Shown here piece after piece: positions 1 through 10,131 of a stretch of 64,000 nucleotides of DNA. Source of the stretch: JAAUTT01 sp963846585 (GTDB taxonomy: Bacteria > Bacteroidota > Bacteroidia > Bacteroidales > JAAUTT01); the NCBI GenBank assembly GCA_963846585.1, contig CAWJWO010000007.1, positions 449,311-513,310 of the forward strand, read 5' to 3'. The notes beneath the pieces are model-generated. The model saw only the letters and a program-made list of their open reading frames with translations. It ran no database searches and was not told where the DNA came from. Each line of letters starts with the position of its first letter. The stretch's first letter is position 1. The translations under genes and the position numbers were made by a program.

Positions 1-1268
1 GAATAAACCAGTGTTGACATGCCCAGTTTTTTTAACAGATCCTCAAATTTTGGAATTCCATATATTTGCAGCAATCTTACAGCAGGAATATTAAGGGAGC
101 GGGTTAATGCCCTCCTGGCAGGAACTGCACCATCGTAACCCATGTCGTAATTTTCAGGTTTAAAACCTCCTATCCTTGTCGGTATATCGGGTAATAACGT
201 TGACGGCAATATCAATCCTTCCTGCTGGGAAGCCATATAAAGCAATGGTTTAAGGATACTCCCGGTACTTCTGGATGCCTTAATGCAATCGACACTTTGT
301 CCGTCAATTTTTAAGCCTGTTGATGGAACATTTCCGATATAAGCTAATATATTTCCCGTTTTCACTTCAATTATTACTGCACATAAATTATTAATTTCAT
401 TATTTCTTAATGTGTTATAATAATCGGAAATAATACGGTTTGAGTTTTCCTGCAACGATTTGTCCAATGTTGTTATTGTTGTTTTACCCGGATATTGTGT
501 TTTTATATTTTCAGTCAACTGAGGCGCAATGTCTGCAAGAGACACAGGCTTTATTGGCAATGGTTCTAGTAAAGAAAGTTTATATGTTTCCTTTGAAATT
601 TTTCCATTTAATAAAAGTTTATATAAAAGCTTATTGCGCTTATCAAGCAATATTTGCCTGTTTTTACCCGGATGAATAATAGCAGGGGAATTTGGAAGCA
701 CTGCAAGCAAGGCCGATTCGGCCCAGGAAAGGGTTTTTGGAGATCTTCCGAAATATCGCCACGATGCCGCAGTGATGCCTACTACATTTCCTCCAAAAGG
801 AGCGTGATTGGCATAATAAGAAAGTATTTTATCTTTTGAAACATAAAATTCAAGCCTTGTGGCAAGCAATATTTCAATAACCTTTTCAACTATGGTACGG
901 GGCTTGTTTACCCGATGCAGTCGAATTACCTGCATAGTAATTGTACTGCCCCCGTTCACTATTTTTTTTGCTTTTATGTTTTGCCAGGCTGCACGGATCA
1001 ATGAGAAATAATTAATCCCCAAATGGTAATAAAAATGCTTATCTTCAAATAATATTATCGATTCCTTAAATTTGTCAGGTATTACACTGTCCCCATTAAA
1101 GCGCCACTGTCCATCGTCAGCAATCCTGGCCCCGATTAAATCTCCGTTTTTATCAACAACTACGGTAGAATAATTACTTTTAAAATAATTGGAAGAAGGT
1201 TTTAAAATGTAGTATATTATTACTAATAATGATAACGATAAAAGAAGAATTTTGTATTTAGGTTTCAT
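1..1268 (-). CDS. pbpC: Penicillin-binding protein 1C (partial, C-terminus beyond the window)
   Basis: Bifunctional peptidoglycan glycosyltransferase/transpeptidase anchored in the inner membrane. The frame is open from an ATG at 1268 to the left edge, about 422 residues. It begins with a signal anchor (MKPKYKILLLSLSLLVII). The family-51 glycosyltransferase motifs FEDKHFYYHLGINYF and GGSTITMQVIRL follow, then the start of the transpeptidase domain with the SxxK motif in GSILKP and an SLN triad. The C-terminal part is missing only because the window ends. The gene directly downstream of the alpha-2-macroglobulin gene on the same strand fits the known PBP1C/bacterial alpha-2-macroglobulin pairing, thought to link wall repair to protease trapping. 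Identity is confident; the 3' end is unseen. Confidence 0.93.
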   Translation of the reverse strand, partial: MKPKYKILLLSLSLLVIIYYILKPSSNYFKSNYSTVVVDKNGDLIGARIADDGQWRFNGDSVIPDKFKESIILFEDKHFYYHLGINYFSLIRAAWQNIKAKKIVNGGSTITMQVIRLHRVNKPRTIVEKVIEILLATRLEFYVSKDKILSYYANHAPFGGNVVGITAASWRYFGRSPKTLSWAESALLAVLPNSPAIIHPGKNRQILLDKRNKLLYKLLLNGKISKETYKLSLLEPLPIKPVSLADIAPQLTENIKTQYPGKTTITTLDKSLQENSNRIISDYYNTLRNNEINNLCAVIIEVKTGNILAYIGNVPSTGLKIDGQSVDCIKASRSTGSILKPLLYMASQQEGLILPSTLLPDIPTRIGGFKPENYDMGYDGAVPARRALTRSLNIPAVRLLQIYGIPKFEDLLKKLGMSTLVY

Positions 1269-1271
1269 TTA

Positions 1272-1373
1272 TTCGATTTAAGATTCCAGGTTCTAGATTT
1301 GAGAATTAAGATTTTGGGAATTCAGTAATTACAAATCTTAAATCTAGATTCTTAAATCTAAAATCTTAAATCA
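1272..1373. repeat. Inverted arms of GATTTAA-type heptamers
   Basis: The left arm consists of variants of GATTTAAGATTCCAG with a period of about 7 bp. The right arm is its complement, made of AAATCTT/AAATCTA words. The two arms can pair across a short core ending near GGGAATTC. The element fills the space between the alpha-2-macroglobulin stop codon and the PBP1C start. Confidence 0.7.
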
Positions 1374-1374
1374 G

Positions 1375-4300
1375 TTATTTTATTACTTCCACCCATTTAC
1401 CCGGAATAAAAGCATTTACACCTGGTTCATACATAGCTTCGCACAATGTCCCGGGTAAATAATAACGGCCTGCATAAGCTGCCGTTAGCCTGATCCTGAA
1501 AGTTTTGCTTTCATTATTCATTAAATTGAAGAATGTTAATACCCTGTCGTCACGAATATCCTGGTAAGTAAATTCTTTTGCCGATGCGGAGGATATTTCC
1601 TCCTTATCCATCCTGTCGTTTCCTATTTCCCAGCCGGAAGCAACTACCTGTTTTAAAACCATATTTGTAACATCGCTGCTATACATATTTTTAACAGTAA
1701 TATCCAAAACAAAATCGGTTCCCTGTTCTAACCTGCTTACATCTATATTTTCACCTTTTAAATTCCTGAATGCAACTGAAATTTTCAGGTTATTCTCAAA
1801 AGGATCATTAGTTTCAACAGCTGGAATCCCGCTGGTGGTTACCCTGGCAAACAGTACTCCTTTCCCCGTATTATTAATAGCCGCCTTATCATCTCCGGCA
1901 ATTTTATTTCCCAGGTTTATCTGGACTATCGGCACATGCGTATCCACCTTAACCGGCTGTTTATTGGCAGTATTATAACTGAACTGTATTTCCTGTGAAG
2001 TTTTTTCAGATTCCAGAAATTTTGATATTGCCAACAAACTGTATGCAGTTGTTTGTGTACTCAACCATCTTTTGCCGGAAAGAGCAGCAGAAACTTTTTT
2101 TACAAATTTAAAAGCTTCGGTTTTATTACCCATAAGTGTGAGAGTTTCAAGCATCATAGCCATATCACGTTCTTCTGAGCCAAATGTAGAATTAAATCTC
2201 CCGTACAATTTAATATCCGACGAAAGGTGAGCAAGAATATTTTTAGCCACATCAGCCTGGCCGGTTAAAGCATATGCAGCTGCTAAACGCCATGAAGCAG
2301 AATTTGTAAGGTTTGTAATTTCCTTCATCCGATTCATGGCTCCCATATCCGGTTGTTTTGCCACTGCGAGTGTATACAGGCGATATGCCTGGGTGAGTTC
2401 ATCATCAAATATTTCGTAAGTATTATACTTATAGGAAGATCGCCAGTTGCGGGCCATTCTTTGCTGATAGCCCAGCCAGTTTCTTTTCATTTCGCCAGGG
2501 ATGGCATATCCCCTGGATTCCGCTTCCAAAAGAAAATGTCCCGCATATGAAGTCCCCCATTCATTTGCTGTTTGTTCCCCAGGCCAGTATGCAAATCCTC
2601 CACTATATACCAACATTGAATTTAACCTTTGAATAGCATTTTTTATATTGTTATCCTTATCTTTCATTTCCCCGGGGTTTAACTGTACCAGTTTATCCAG
2701 GAACAATTGAGGAAATGCTGAAGAAGTTGTTTGTTCAACACAACCATATGGATAGTGTATTAAATAATCAAGCCTGCGGCTAAGATCTATTGGCGGAACT
2801 GAAGAAACCTCAAGTTTTGCGCTATTAGTTCCGGCAGTTCCAATCAGGCTATAACTTATACCTGAAGATTTGCCTGACTCCACAACAGATTCAAAATATT
2901 TTACTATCCTCAGATTAGGATTCCTTATATTAATTTCAATATCGTATTGTGAACGAAAAGTTCCACTGGCCGCAATCACCTTAACTTTACCAATACCTTC
3001 ACGGGAAGAAGTTTTTAATTGAAATGCAAGATCATACTCTCCGATATCATTAACATAAACTGTTTTTGATTTCTCATCAGTAACATTAAAAAATTCATTA
3101 GGAACTACTTCGACAGAAAAATTCTTGATCTTTTTTTCCATTGCAAAAATGGAAACCGGTAAACTAACTGTTTCTCCGGGACCTAATACTCTGGGTAAAG
3201 TTGCCAGCAACATTAAAGGCATTTTTACCGGGACAGTTTTTTCCGCCTTTCCAAAAGCGTCGTTATCTCCGGCTACAACCATTACCCTTACTGATCCTAT
3301 ATATTCCGGTAATGTTACCTGATGTGTATTACTACCTGAATTTAAAGTGAATGGACCTAATACCTGAACAACAGGTTTAAAACGATTTGCTTTTCTGCCA
3401 ACTCCGCCTTTTATTTCTTCATCTCCTCCTATAGCAAACAAAGATTCAATTTTACCACTATAGGAACCAATGACATCATCGTACAAATCCCATGTTTTTA
3501 CTCCAAGTGCTTCTTTTGCATAGAATGAGTTCCAGGGATCAGGCGTTTTAAAACGGGTTAGGTCAAGCAATCCATCGTCAACTATTTCGAGGGTATAAGT
3601 CATAGGATGGTTATTTTTCTCACTAACTTTTATCAATACAGGTTTTTCAGGTTCCATAACATCCGGCATACTGATAACCGGAGTTAAATGTGTCCCTGCA
3701 TTTTCCACCATTATGGGTATAACTCCGTAAAGCCGTATAGGCAAATCATTATTTACCTGAGCATGAGGTTGAATTAATGAAACATTAACAAATATATTCG
3801 GAGTCATTTTATCAGTAATATCAAAAGTAGCTTTAGTTTCCTTCTTTTGAGTTTCAACCCAGAATGTATTTAGTACCTGGGATCCTGATTCAAGAGAAAC
3901 AAGCATTCTTCCTCCATCAGTGGAAGGAACTGTAATAGTAGCCTTTTCTCCTACCACATAGGATTTTTTATCCGAATTGAACATAAGCATGGCAGCTCCT
4001 TTACCATCACCTCTGTCGGCGCGACCACGCCACCCCGGCCAGTCAAAATAAACAACCGTTCCGGTACTATGGCCACTTTCCGGATCAGTTACATGAACCA
4101 AAAAGCGTCCCCAATCGGGATAATTTATTTTATATTTTACATCAGCTTTCCCGTTAACAGTTGAAACTTTAGTTTCAAAAACAGGTTTTGAATATGTATT
4201 ATTTACAAAATTAGCCATGTTATCATTTCCTGAATCCCACCACCAGCGCCATTCCAACTTATAAATTTTAAATTCAAGGTTATTTTTGTTTACCGGAAGG

Positions 4301-6954
4301 CCCTCCGGAGAAACAGTTGCAACTTCAAAAACCTGGTTTGTGTCGGTATACAGGTATCCCCAATCGCTTTTTGGGGGTTTTACTCCAACATATGATGTAT
4401 ATGGTGAAAAAGGAACGGTAAACCTGTCAATACTGAATTCTCCGCCAGGTTCGAAAACACGGGTTAAAAAATTTGCCTTTAACATTCCCGGGGCATTATT
4501 TCCGGCCGACAAATCAGCTTTTACATCAACATTGCCTTTTTCATCCAGTAACCCTTCAAAAATTGGTTTTTCATCATTTTGAAATTTTTTAAGAGGATCG
4601 TCGAATACAAAATCATTATAACCTTTAAAATTTGTATTAGTTGAAAATAAAGTTACTGCAACAGAAGCTTTCATATTTTTTGCAGGCGCCCCATGTAACC
4701 ATTTTGCATTTAAATTAGCATGGAAGGTCCCTTTAAGAATTTCTTCATTTAAATTAAATTGTATTTTTAACCTGTTTGGCTTAATGGTTTCAATTTTTAA
4801 TGTTTTACTAAAGGTAGTGCCACCTATTTTAATATAAGCCATCCAATTGCCTGTTTGATCATTTTCAGAAGTTGAAAATTTATATAAGTAAAATCCATTA
4901 ATCCCTGCAGTTTTAATGATACGCTTGAATAGTTGTCCCTGAGGATTATATATTTCCAACACCACCGGATGGTTTGCCGGTAATTTTTTAAGCTTATCCT
5001 CAAGAATAAAATTTAAATAAATTGTATCACCGGGTCTCCAAACTCCACGTTCTCCGTAAATAAATCCCTTTAGTCCTTTTTGTATAGTTTCGCCCGAAAC
5101 ATCAAAATTACTTAATGCCAAGGCATTACCATCGTCAACCCGCAGATAACCACGCTCATCGCCATTTTTTGCAATTAAAAGGAAAGGTTTATTTGATAAT
5201 GGAATGATACAAATGCCATCTTTATCAGTTTTGCCGGTACCAATTTTCTGATTCTGGTAATTATACACTTCAATATCTATACCTCCCAACGGCCTGGTAG
5301 TGATAATATTTGCCACTGCTACAGTTAAAGTATTGTCGGATGCCCCTTTTGCAATAATTCCAAGGTTAGATGCAATAATATTTCTGCTTACTTTGGTATT
5401 TTGACCGGTATAATAAGATAATTTGCAAGGATCGTCCCTTTCCTGCCAATTATAATTGTAGCCATATTCATAATCATAATTTTCATAATTATTTTCCGGT
5501 GAATCCCAGTAATCAATTTCATTTTCAGAATCCTTGTCATTTATATCGGTAACTGACGACATGGTTTCACGGGAATGATCCTCTGTGGCGTCGCTGCACG
5601 GGTAAGTTGAATATTTTTTTAAAAAGGATAGTTCAACTCTGTATATTGCGCCCGGTTCCTGTTTAATTAACGTGGAAAGATCAATGGAAAAGGTATTATA
5701 GTGTGTAAAATCTATTTGTTTTTCGGCATCCAGCCTGATTGTTTTTTTCAGTATCAGGCGGCCGGCCCGTTTTAATTCATATTCTCCGTCCAATTGATTA
5801 ACCTGTAAAAACTGGCCTATATTATTTTCAAATATTTTTATAATCCGCAGATCAACTGCTTTCAGGTTAACTGCAGAGAAAGGAAGGATGAGGCCTTTAG
5901 AATCAGGCAGTATGCTTCCTTTGCCAATTAATTTGATGCCCGGCTTAATATTTTCGAACAACACTTCAAAGCTATGTTTTTCCTTTAATTTAGCCCCTGC
6001 CGCATTTTTTATTCCAGATTCAATATTTACTGTTAATGAACCCTTCTGATTAGTTGATGGAAAAACTTTTATAGTCATGCCATCAATTTCAAAAGTGCAA
6101 TCTGCAGAATTATTGAGTGTAATTAATCCCGTTAAATCCTGGTTTGCCTGAAGAGGATCTGAAAACCGTATTGAAATATATTGCTGAGTACCTTGTGTTG
6201 CCTTGGCTTCAATTACAGAAAAATCGTAAATTGATGGAATTTTTATTATTGCCTCACCTGTGTTTTTTACTTTAACGGGCAATCCATTCCAGGATACCTT
6301 TACCGTACTTTCCTTATCAGAACGTATAACACTATCGATCTTAAATTTATGTTCATTTTTTATATCATCGTGCATCCATGTTATTGAAAGGTTTTTATCA
6401 TTTTGTGCAGCTTTCAAAATCTTTTCAAGGGTATTGTTATCAGTAACATCAGCAGTATTAACAACACCAGTTATGAAATTCCAGGTGAGGCTTGTCATCG
6501 TGTATGGTTCATAACCATTAACCACAACTGATAATTCCTGCGTAATAGTTTGAAATTCAAAATTAAAATCCCTATATTTTGAAGGTAAATTCTTTATAAT
6601 TTTTGATAAATAAAATTTGCATTCATAAGTTTGAGAATTTTGTAAAGGTTTATCAGGCCTGAATTCTAAAGTTTTATTATTAATCCAGTAAGTTTTACCT
6701 TCAATTCCGGGGCTCATCGAAAAATATTTTTCATTAACTTCTGTATTTAGCTCAACAGACTCCGCTGGCTTTGCAAGTTCAATCCTTATGCAGGATTGAA
6801 CCGGAATAGTTCCGGAGGTAAAAGCTGAAATATATTCGCTAAAACCCGGGTCGATTTCCATTTTCTTATGTTTACAGGATGTGGATAATAAGAATAATGA
6901 AATAAACATCAGCGATTTGACAGTAGTTTTGAGTAATGAATTTGTGCCTTTCAT
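1375..6954 (-). CDS. Alpha-2-macroglobulin family lipoprotein
   Basis: Giant secreted lipoprotein of 1859 residues, expected to trap proteases covalently in the periplasm or on the outer membrane. The N-terminus is a lipoprotein signal peptide ending LLSTSC, with Cys27 as the lipidation site. An MG-type segment with GERGVWRPGDTIYLNF lies near residue 635. The thioester motif GCVEQ (CxEQ) is intact near residue 1405 and is followed by a helical thioester domain with tryptophan-rich repeats. Its size matches the large bacterial forms. PBP1C follows downstream on the same strand, the classic partner. The 17-bp gap to polA upstream suggests co-transcription. Family assignment is firm; the target proteases are unknown. 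Confidence 0.95.
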   Translation of the reverse strand: MKGTNSLLKTTVKSLMFISLFLLSTSCKHKKMEIDPGFSEYISAFTSGTIPVQSCIRIELAKPAESVELNTEVNEKYFSMSPGIEGKTYWINNKTLEFRPDKPLQNSQTYECKFYLSKIIKNLPSKYRDFNFEFQTITQELSVVVNGYEPYTMTSLTWNFITGVVNTADVTDNNTLEKILKAAQNDKNLSITWMHDDIKNEHKFKIDSVIRSDKESTVKVSWNGLPVKVKNTGEAIIKIPSIYDFSVIEAKATQGTQQYISIRFSDPLQANQDLTGLITLNNSADCTFEIDGMTIKVFPSTNQKGSLTVNIESGIKNAAGAKLKEKHSFEVLFENIKPGIKLIGKGSILPDSKGLILPFSAVNLKAVDLRIIKIFENNIGQFLQVNQLDGEYELKRAGRLILKKTIRLDAEKQIDFTHYNTFSIDLSTLIKQEPGAIYRVELSFLKKYSTYPCSDATEDHSRETMSSVTDINDKDSENEIDYWDSPENNYENYDYEYGYNYNWQERDDPCKLSYYTGQNTKVSRNIIASNLGIIAKGASDNTLTVAVANIITTRPLGGIDIEVYNYQNQKIGTGKTDKDGICIIPLSNKPFLLIAKNGDERGYLRVDDGNALALSNFDVSGETIQKGLKGFIYGERGVWRPGDTIYLNFILEDKLKKLPANHPVVLEIYNPQGQLFKRIIKTAGINGFYLYKFSTSENDQTGNWMAYIKIGGTTFSKTLKIETIKPNRLKIQFNLNEEILKGTFHANLNAKWLHGAPAKNMKASVAVTLFSTNTNFKGYNDFVFDDPLKKFQNDEKPIFEGLLDEKGNVDVKADLSAGNNAPGMLKANFLTRVFEPGGEFSIDRFTVPFSPYTSYVGVKPPKSDWGYLYTDTNQVFEVATVSPEGLPVNKNNLEFKIYKLEWRWWWDSGNDNMANFVNNTYSKPVFETKVSTVNGKADVKYKINYPDWGRFLVHVTDPESGHSTGTVVYFDWPGWRGRADRGDGKGAAMLMFNSDKKSYVVGEKATITVPSTDGGRMLVSLESGSQVLNTFWVETQKKETKATFDITDKMTPNIFVNVSLIQPHAQVNNDLPIRLYGVIPIMVENAGTHLTPVISMPDVMEPEKPVLIKVSEKNNHPMTYTLEIVDDGLLDLTRFKTPDPWNSFYAKEALGVKTWDLYDDVIGSYSGKIESLFAIGGDEEIKGGVGRKANRFKPVVQVLGPFTLNSGSNTHQVTLPEYIGSVRVMVVAGDNDAFGKAEKTVPVKMPLMLLATLPRVLGPGETVSLPVSIFAMEKKIKNFSVEVVPNEFFNVTDEKSKTVYVNDIGEYDLAFQLKTSSREGIGKVKVIAASGTFRSQYDIEINIRNPNLRIVKYFESVVESGKSSGISYSLIGTAGTNSAKLEVSSVPPIDLSRRLDYLIHYPYGCVEQTTSSAFPQLFLDKLVQLNPGEMKDKDNNIKNAIQRLNSMLVYSGGFAYWPGEQTANEWGTSYAGHFLLEAESRGYAIPGEMKRNWLGYQQRMARNWRSSYKYNTYEIFDDELTQAYRLYTLAVAKQPDMGAMNRMKEITNLTNSASWRLAAAYALTGQADVAKNILAHLSSDIKLYGRFNSTFGSEERDMAMMLETLTLMGNKTEAFKFVKKVSAALSGKRWLSTQTTAYSLLAISKFLESEKTSQEIQFSYNTANKQPVKVDTHVPIVQINLGNKIAGDDKAAINNTGKGVLFARVTTSGIPAVETNDPFENNLKISVAFRNLKGENIDVSRLEQGTDFVLDITVKNMYSSDVTNMVLKQVVASGWEIGNDRMDKEEISSASAKEFTYQDIRDDRVLTFFNLMNNESKTFRIRLTAAYAGRYYLPGTLCEAMYEPGVNAFIPGKWVEVIK

Positions 6955-6971
6955 ATTATAGTTGTTAGTCG

Positions 6972-9755
6972 TTAGTTGTGCGCTTCAAGCCAGTTATTGC
7001 CATATCCTGCGTCGACATTTAACGGAATATTAAGTTGAACAGCATTTTCCATTTCATATTTTACCATTTGTATCATCCAATTTAGCTCAGGTTTATAAAC
7101 ATCGAAAACCAATTCGTCATGAACCTGAATAATCATTTTTGAAACAGTATTTTGACTTATCATTCTTTTATGAACATTTATCATAGCCAGTTTAATAATA
7201 TCTGCTGCTGAGCCCTGTATTGGTGAATTAATAGCATTACGCTCGGCAAAACCACGTACATTTGCATTATTTGAATTTATATCAGGGAGGAATCTCCTTC
7301 TGCCCATAATAGTTCTTACAAACCCCATTTGTCTTGCTAATTGAATGCAAGACTCCATGTAAGTTTTAACGCCAGGGAATGTTTTAAAATACCCATCTAT
7401 GAGGTCGCCGGCTTCCTTTCTCGAAATGTTAAGCCTTTGAGATAAACCAAAGGCTGAAATCCCGTAAATTATCCCAAAATTTGCAGTTTTAGCTTTACTT
7501 CTCATTTCACGATTAACATTTTCATTATCAACTCCAAATATTTTAGCTGCAGTAGAAGTATGAATATCAGCATTATTCCTGAAAGCCTCAAGCATATTTT
7601 CATCCTTACTCAAATGGGCCATTATCCGGAGTTCAATTTGAGAATAATCAGCCGATAAAATAACATTTTCAGCAGATGATGGAATAAAAGCTTTTCGTAT
7701 CTCACGTCCCCTTTCCTCGCGAATAGGGATATTCTGTAAATTAGGATCAATGGAGCTTAAACGTCCTGTTGAAGTAATTGCCTGACTAAACGATGTATGA
7801 ATTTTTCTGCTTTTAGGCTGAATCATTTTTGGCAGGGCTTCTACATAAGTGTTTAAAAGTTTTTTTAACCCGCGATAATCTAAAATCAAGGGTATTATTT
7901 CATGTTTATTTGCAATTTGCGCTAAAACCTCCTCATTAGTAGCATATTGTTTAGTTTTTGTTTTCTTCTGGTTACCCTCTATTTTTAATCTTTCAAATAA
8001 AATATCTCCCAACTGTTTAGGGGATGAAATATTAAATTTTATACCGGCCAGTCCATATATTTTCTCTTCAAGCTGAATAATATCTTTTTGCAAATCTTTG
8101 GCAAAATCGCTGAGGGAGGAAGTATCCAGGCATACTCCGGTATATTCCATATCTGCCAGTACCGACACTAAAGGCATTTCAATTTTCCCGGCCAATTGAT
8201 CAAGGTCCTCCTTTACCAATTCATCTTTAAGAATTTCGTATAGTTGCCAGGTTATATCAGCATCCTCAGCGGCATATTCCTTAATTTGATTTACTGGTAC
8301 ATTACGCATTGATAACTGCCCGGTTCCTTTTTCACCAATAAGATCTTCTATATGTACAGGAGAATAATGCAGATACTTTTCAGCGAGGTAGTTCATGTTG
8401 TGGCGTTGTTCCGGCTGAATCAGATAATGTGCCAGCATAGTATCGAATATATTGCCTTTAACATTTATTCCATAATTTTTAAGGACTAACATATCAAATT
8501 TAATATTTTGTCCTGCTTTATCAATATTCTCATTTTCTAAAACTGGTTTTAATTCATTTGCAATTTTCCCGGCCTCATCCTGATCGTCAGGAAAAGGCAG
8601 GTAACAGGCTTTTTTACCGGTCCATGCAAAAGACATTCCTACCAGCTCGGCTTTCATAGTTTGAAGTGAAGTAGTTTCGGTATCGAAGCAAAAAATACTT
8701 AATCCTGATAATTTTTGAATCAGTTCGATCCTTTTAATTTCTGTATCTATCAATTCATAATTATGCAAAGTATTACTGATAGTATCATAATTATTTTCGG
8801 CCATGGCTTTTTCGGGTGGAGGCAAAGAGAATAATGTACCTTGTACAACTGTAAGTTCACTGATTGGATCAGATACATACCTGGACAAAACTCTTTTCTC
8901 AAGTGTTTTAAAATTCAGAAAAGCAAAAATCTTTTTTATTTCTTCAATATCAGGTTTGTCCAAAATCAGATTTTCTTCATCAACAGTTATAGGCACGTCA
9001 ATTCTAATAGTAGCTAATACTTTTGATAACTCTATCTGATTCTTATTATTTATAAGTGTTTCCTTAAGTTTACCTTTAAGTTGATCAGTATTTAGTAAAA
9101 GATTTTCAATTGAATAATATTCACTTATAAGTTTTATAGCTGTTTTTTCCCCTACACCGGGAGCCCCCGGGATATTGTCAGCTGCATCTCCCATTAATCC
9201 AAGGATATCTATAAACTGCAACGGGTTCTTCAATTGAAAATCGCTGCAGGCTTTGGCACTATCGATTATTTCCAATCCACTGTTATTACGGCCAGGTTTT
9301 ATAATAAAAATATTATCAGATAAGAGCTGAATAAAATCCTTATCAGGAGTCATCATAAATACAGTATAGCCATCCGACCCGGCTTTTTTTGCAATTGTAC
9401 CAATAACATCGTCAGCTTCATAGCCATCAATTTGCAAAATTGGTATACCATAAGCCTTTAAAATATCTTTAATATAAGGCACAGATTTCCTGATATCTTC
9501 AGGTGTTTCGTCCCTGTTTGCCTTATATGCCGGGAACAGATTATGCCTGAAGTTAGGCCCTGAAGGGTCAAATGCAACAGCAATATGGGACGGGCGTTCC
9601 TTTACAAGTACCTCTTCCAATGCATTGACAAATCCAAAAATACATGAAGTATTAAGTCTTTGTGCATTGTACATAGGGTTACGGATAAATGCATAATATG
9701 CACGAAATATTAAAGCATAGGCATCTATTAAAAATAATTTCCTTTCGGTATTCAT
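6972..9755 (-). CDS. polA: DNA polymerase I
   Basis: DNA repair and Okazaki-fragment polymerase, 927 residues. Residues 1-290 form the 5'-3' exonuclease (DGYEADDVIGT, GLMGDAADNIPG). The 3'-5' proofreading domain near 345-520 keeps its acidic residues (FDTETTSL, NIKFDMLVL, EDADITWQL), so proofreading looks intact. The polymerase domain has motif A SADYSQIELRIMAHL, an O-helix region with RSKAKTANFGIIYG, and motif C QVHDELVF. Length is normal for the family. It lies 17 bp upstream of the alpha-2-macroglobulin gene on the same strand. A 376-bp repeat-filled gap separates it from the divergent prenyl synthase. Confidence 0.97.
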   Translation of the reverse strand: MNTERKLFLIDAYALIFRAYYAFIRNPMYNAQRLNTSCIFGFVNALEEVLVKERPSHIAVAFDPSGPNFRHNLFPAYKANRDETPEDIRKSVPYIKDILKAYGIPILQIDGYEADDVIGTIAKKAGSDGYTVFMMTPDKDFIQLLSDNIFIIKPGRNNSGLEIIDSAKACSDFQLKNPLQFIDILGLMGDAADNIPGAPGVGEKTAIKLISEYYSIENLLLNTDQLKGKLKETLINNKNQIELSKVLATIRIDVPITVDEENLILDKPDIEEIKKIFAFLNFKTLEKRVLSRYVSDPISELTVVQGTLFSLPPPEKAMAENNYDTISNTLHNYELIDTEIKRIELIQKLSGLSIFCFDTETTSLQTMKAELVGMSFAWTGKKACYLPFPDDQDEAGKIANELKPVLENENIDKAGQNIKFDMLVLKNYGINVKGNIFDTMLAHYLIQPEQRHNMNYLAEKYLHYSPVHIEDLIGEKGTGQLSMRNVPVNQIKEYAAEDADITWQLYEILKDELVKEDLDQLAGKIEMPLVSVLADMEYTGVCLDTSSLSDFAKDLQKDIIQLEEKIYGLAGIKFNISSPKQLGDILFERLKIEGNQKKTKTKQYATNEEVLAQIANKHEIIPLILDYRGLKKLLNTYVEALPKMIQPKSRKIHTSFSQAITSTGRLSSIDPNLQNIPIREERGREIRKAFIPSSAENVILSADYSQIELRIMAHLSKDENMLEAFRNNADIHTSTAAKIFGVDNENVNREMRSKAKTANFGIIYGISAFGLSQRLNISRKEAGDLIDGYFKTFPGVKTYMESCIQLARQMGFVRTIMGRRRFLPDINSNNANVRGFAERNAINSPIQGSAADIIKLAMINVHKRMISQNTVSKMIIQVHDELVFDVYKPELNWMIQMVKYEMENAVQLNIPLNVDAGYGNNWLEAHN

Positions 9756-9843
9756 TATAATTAAAATTTATATGCAATTTAGACGTTTACAATCAGAAAA
9801 CAAATATTTGAATGTTCATTATTGATAATTAGTTGTAAGTCTT

Positions 9844-10055
9844 AATAGAACCAGGAGCCAAGAGCCAGGAACCAAGATAAAGAGGCCAGGGGCCAGGGAC
9901 TAGTAGTTAGTGATTTCAGATATTAATATTTCACATATAGTTGTAATTCTTAAATCCTAAATCTCAAATCCAGATTCTATTATTTTTTGACTCCACAATG
10001 TGTTATATTATAAGTCTTAAGTCTTGGCTCTTGGCTCTTGGCTCTTGGCTCTATT
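9844..10055. repeat. Repeat-armed palindromic element, GAGCCAAG word
   Basis: The left arm begins AATAGAACCAGGAGCCAAG. The right arm ends CTTGGCTCTTGGCTCTATT, its near-complement. The arms are tandem copies of a 7-8 bp word. Nested inside are further inverted words (GGCCAGG, and AAATCTC/CTTAAAT). A third word, CTTAATCA, follows to about 10080. The element fills most of the 376-bp gap between polA and the prenyl synthase. Nothing else recognisable was seen in that gap. Confidence 0.72.
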
Positions 10056-10131
10056 AATTACTTAATCACTTAATCACTTTTTTATTAGGTTTGTATTAAA
10101 ATATCAATTAAACGGTTTAAACACTTTTAGG

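Noticed and set aside
440..839. Plus-strand open frames in the PBP1C region
   Set aside because: They are antisense to PBP1C, whose minus-strand frame is continuous with all motifs.
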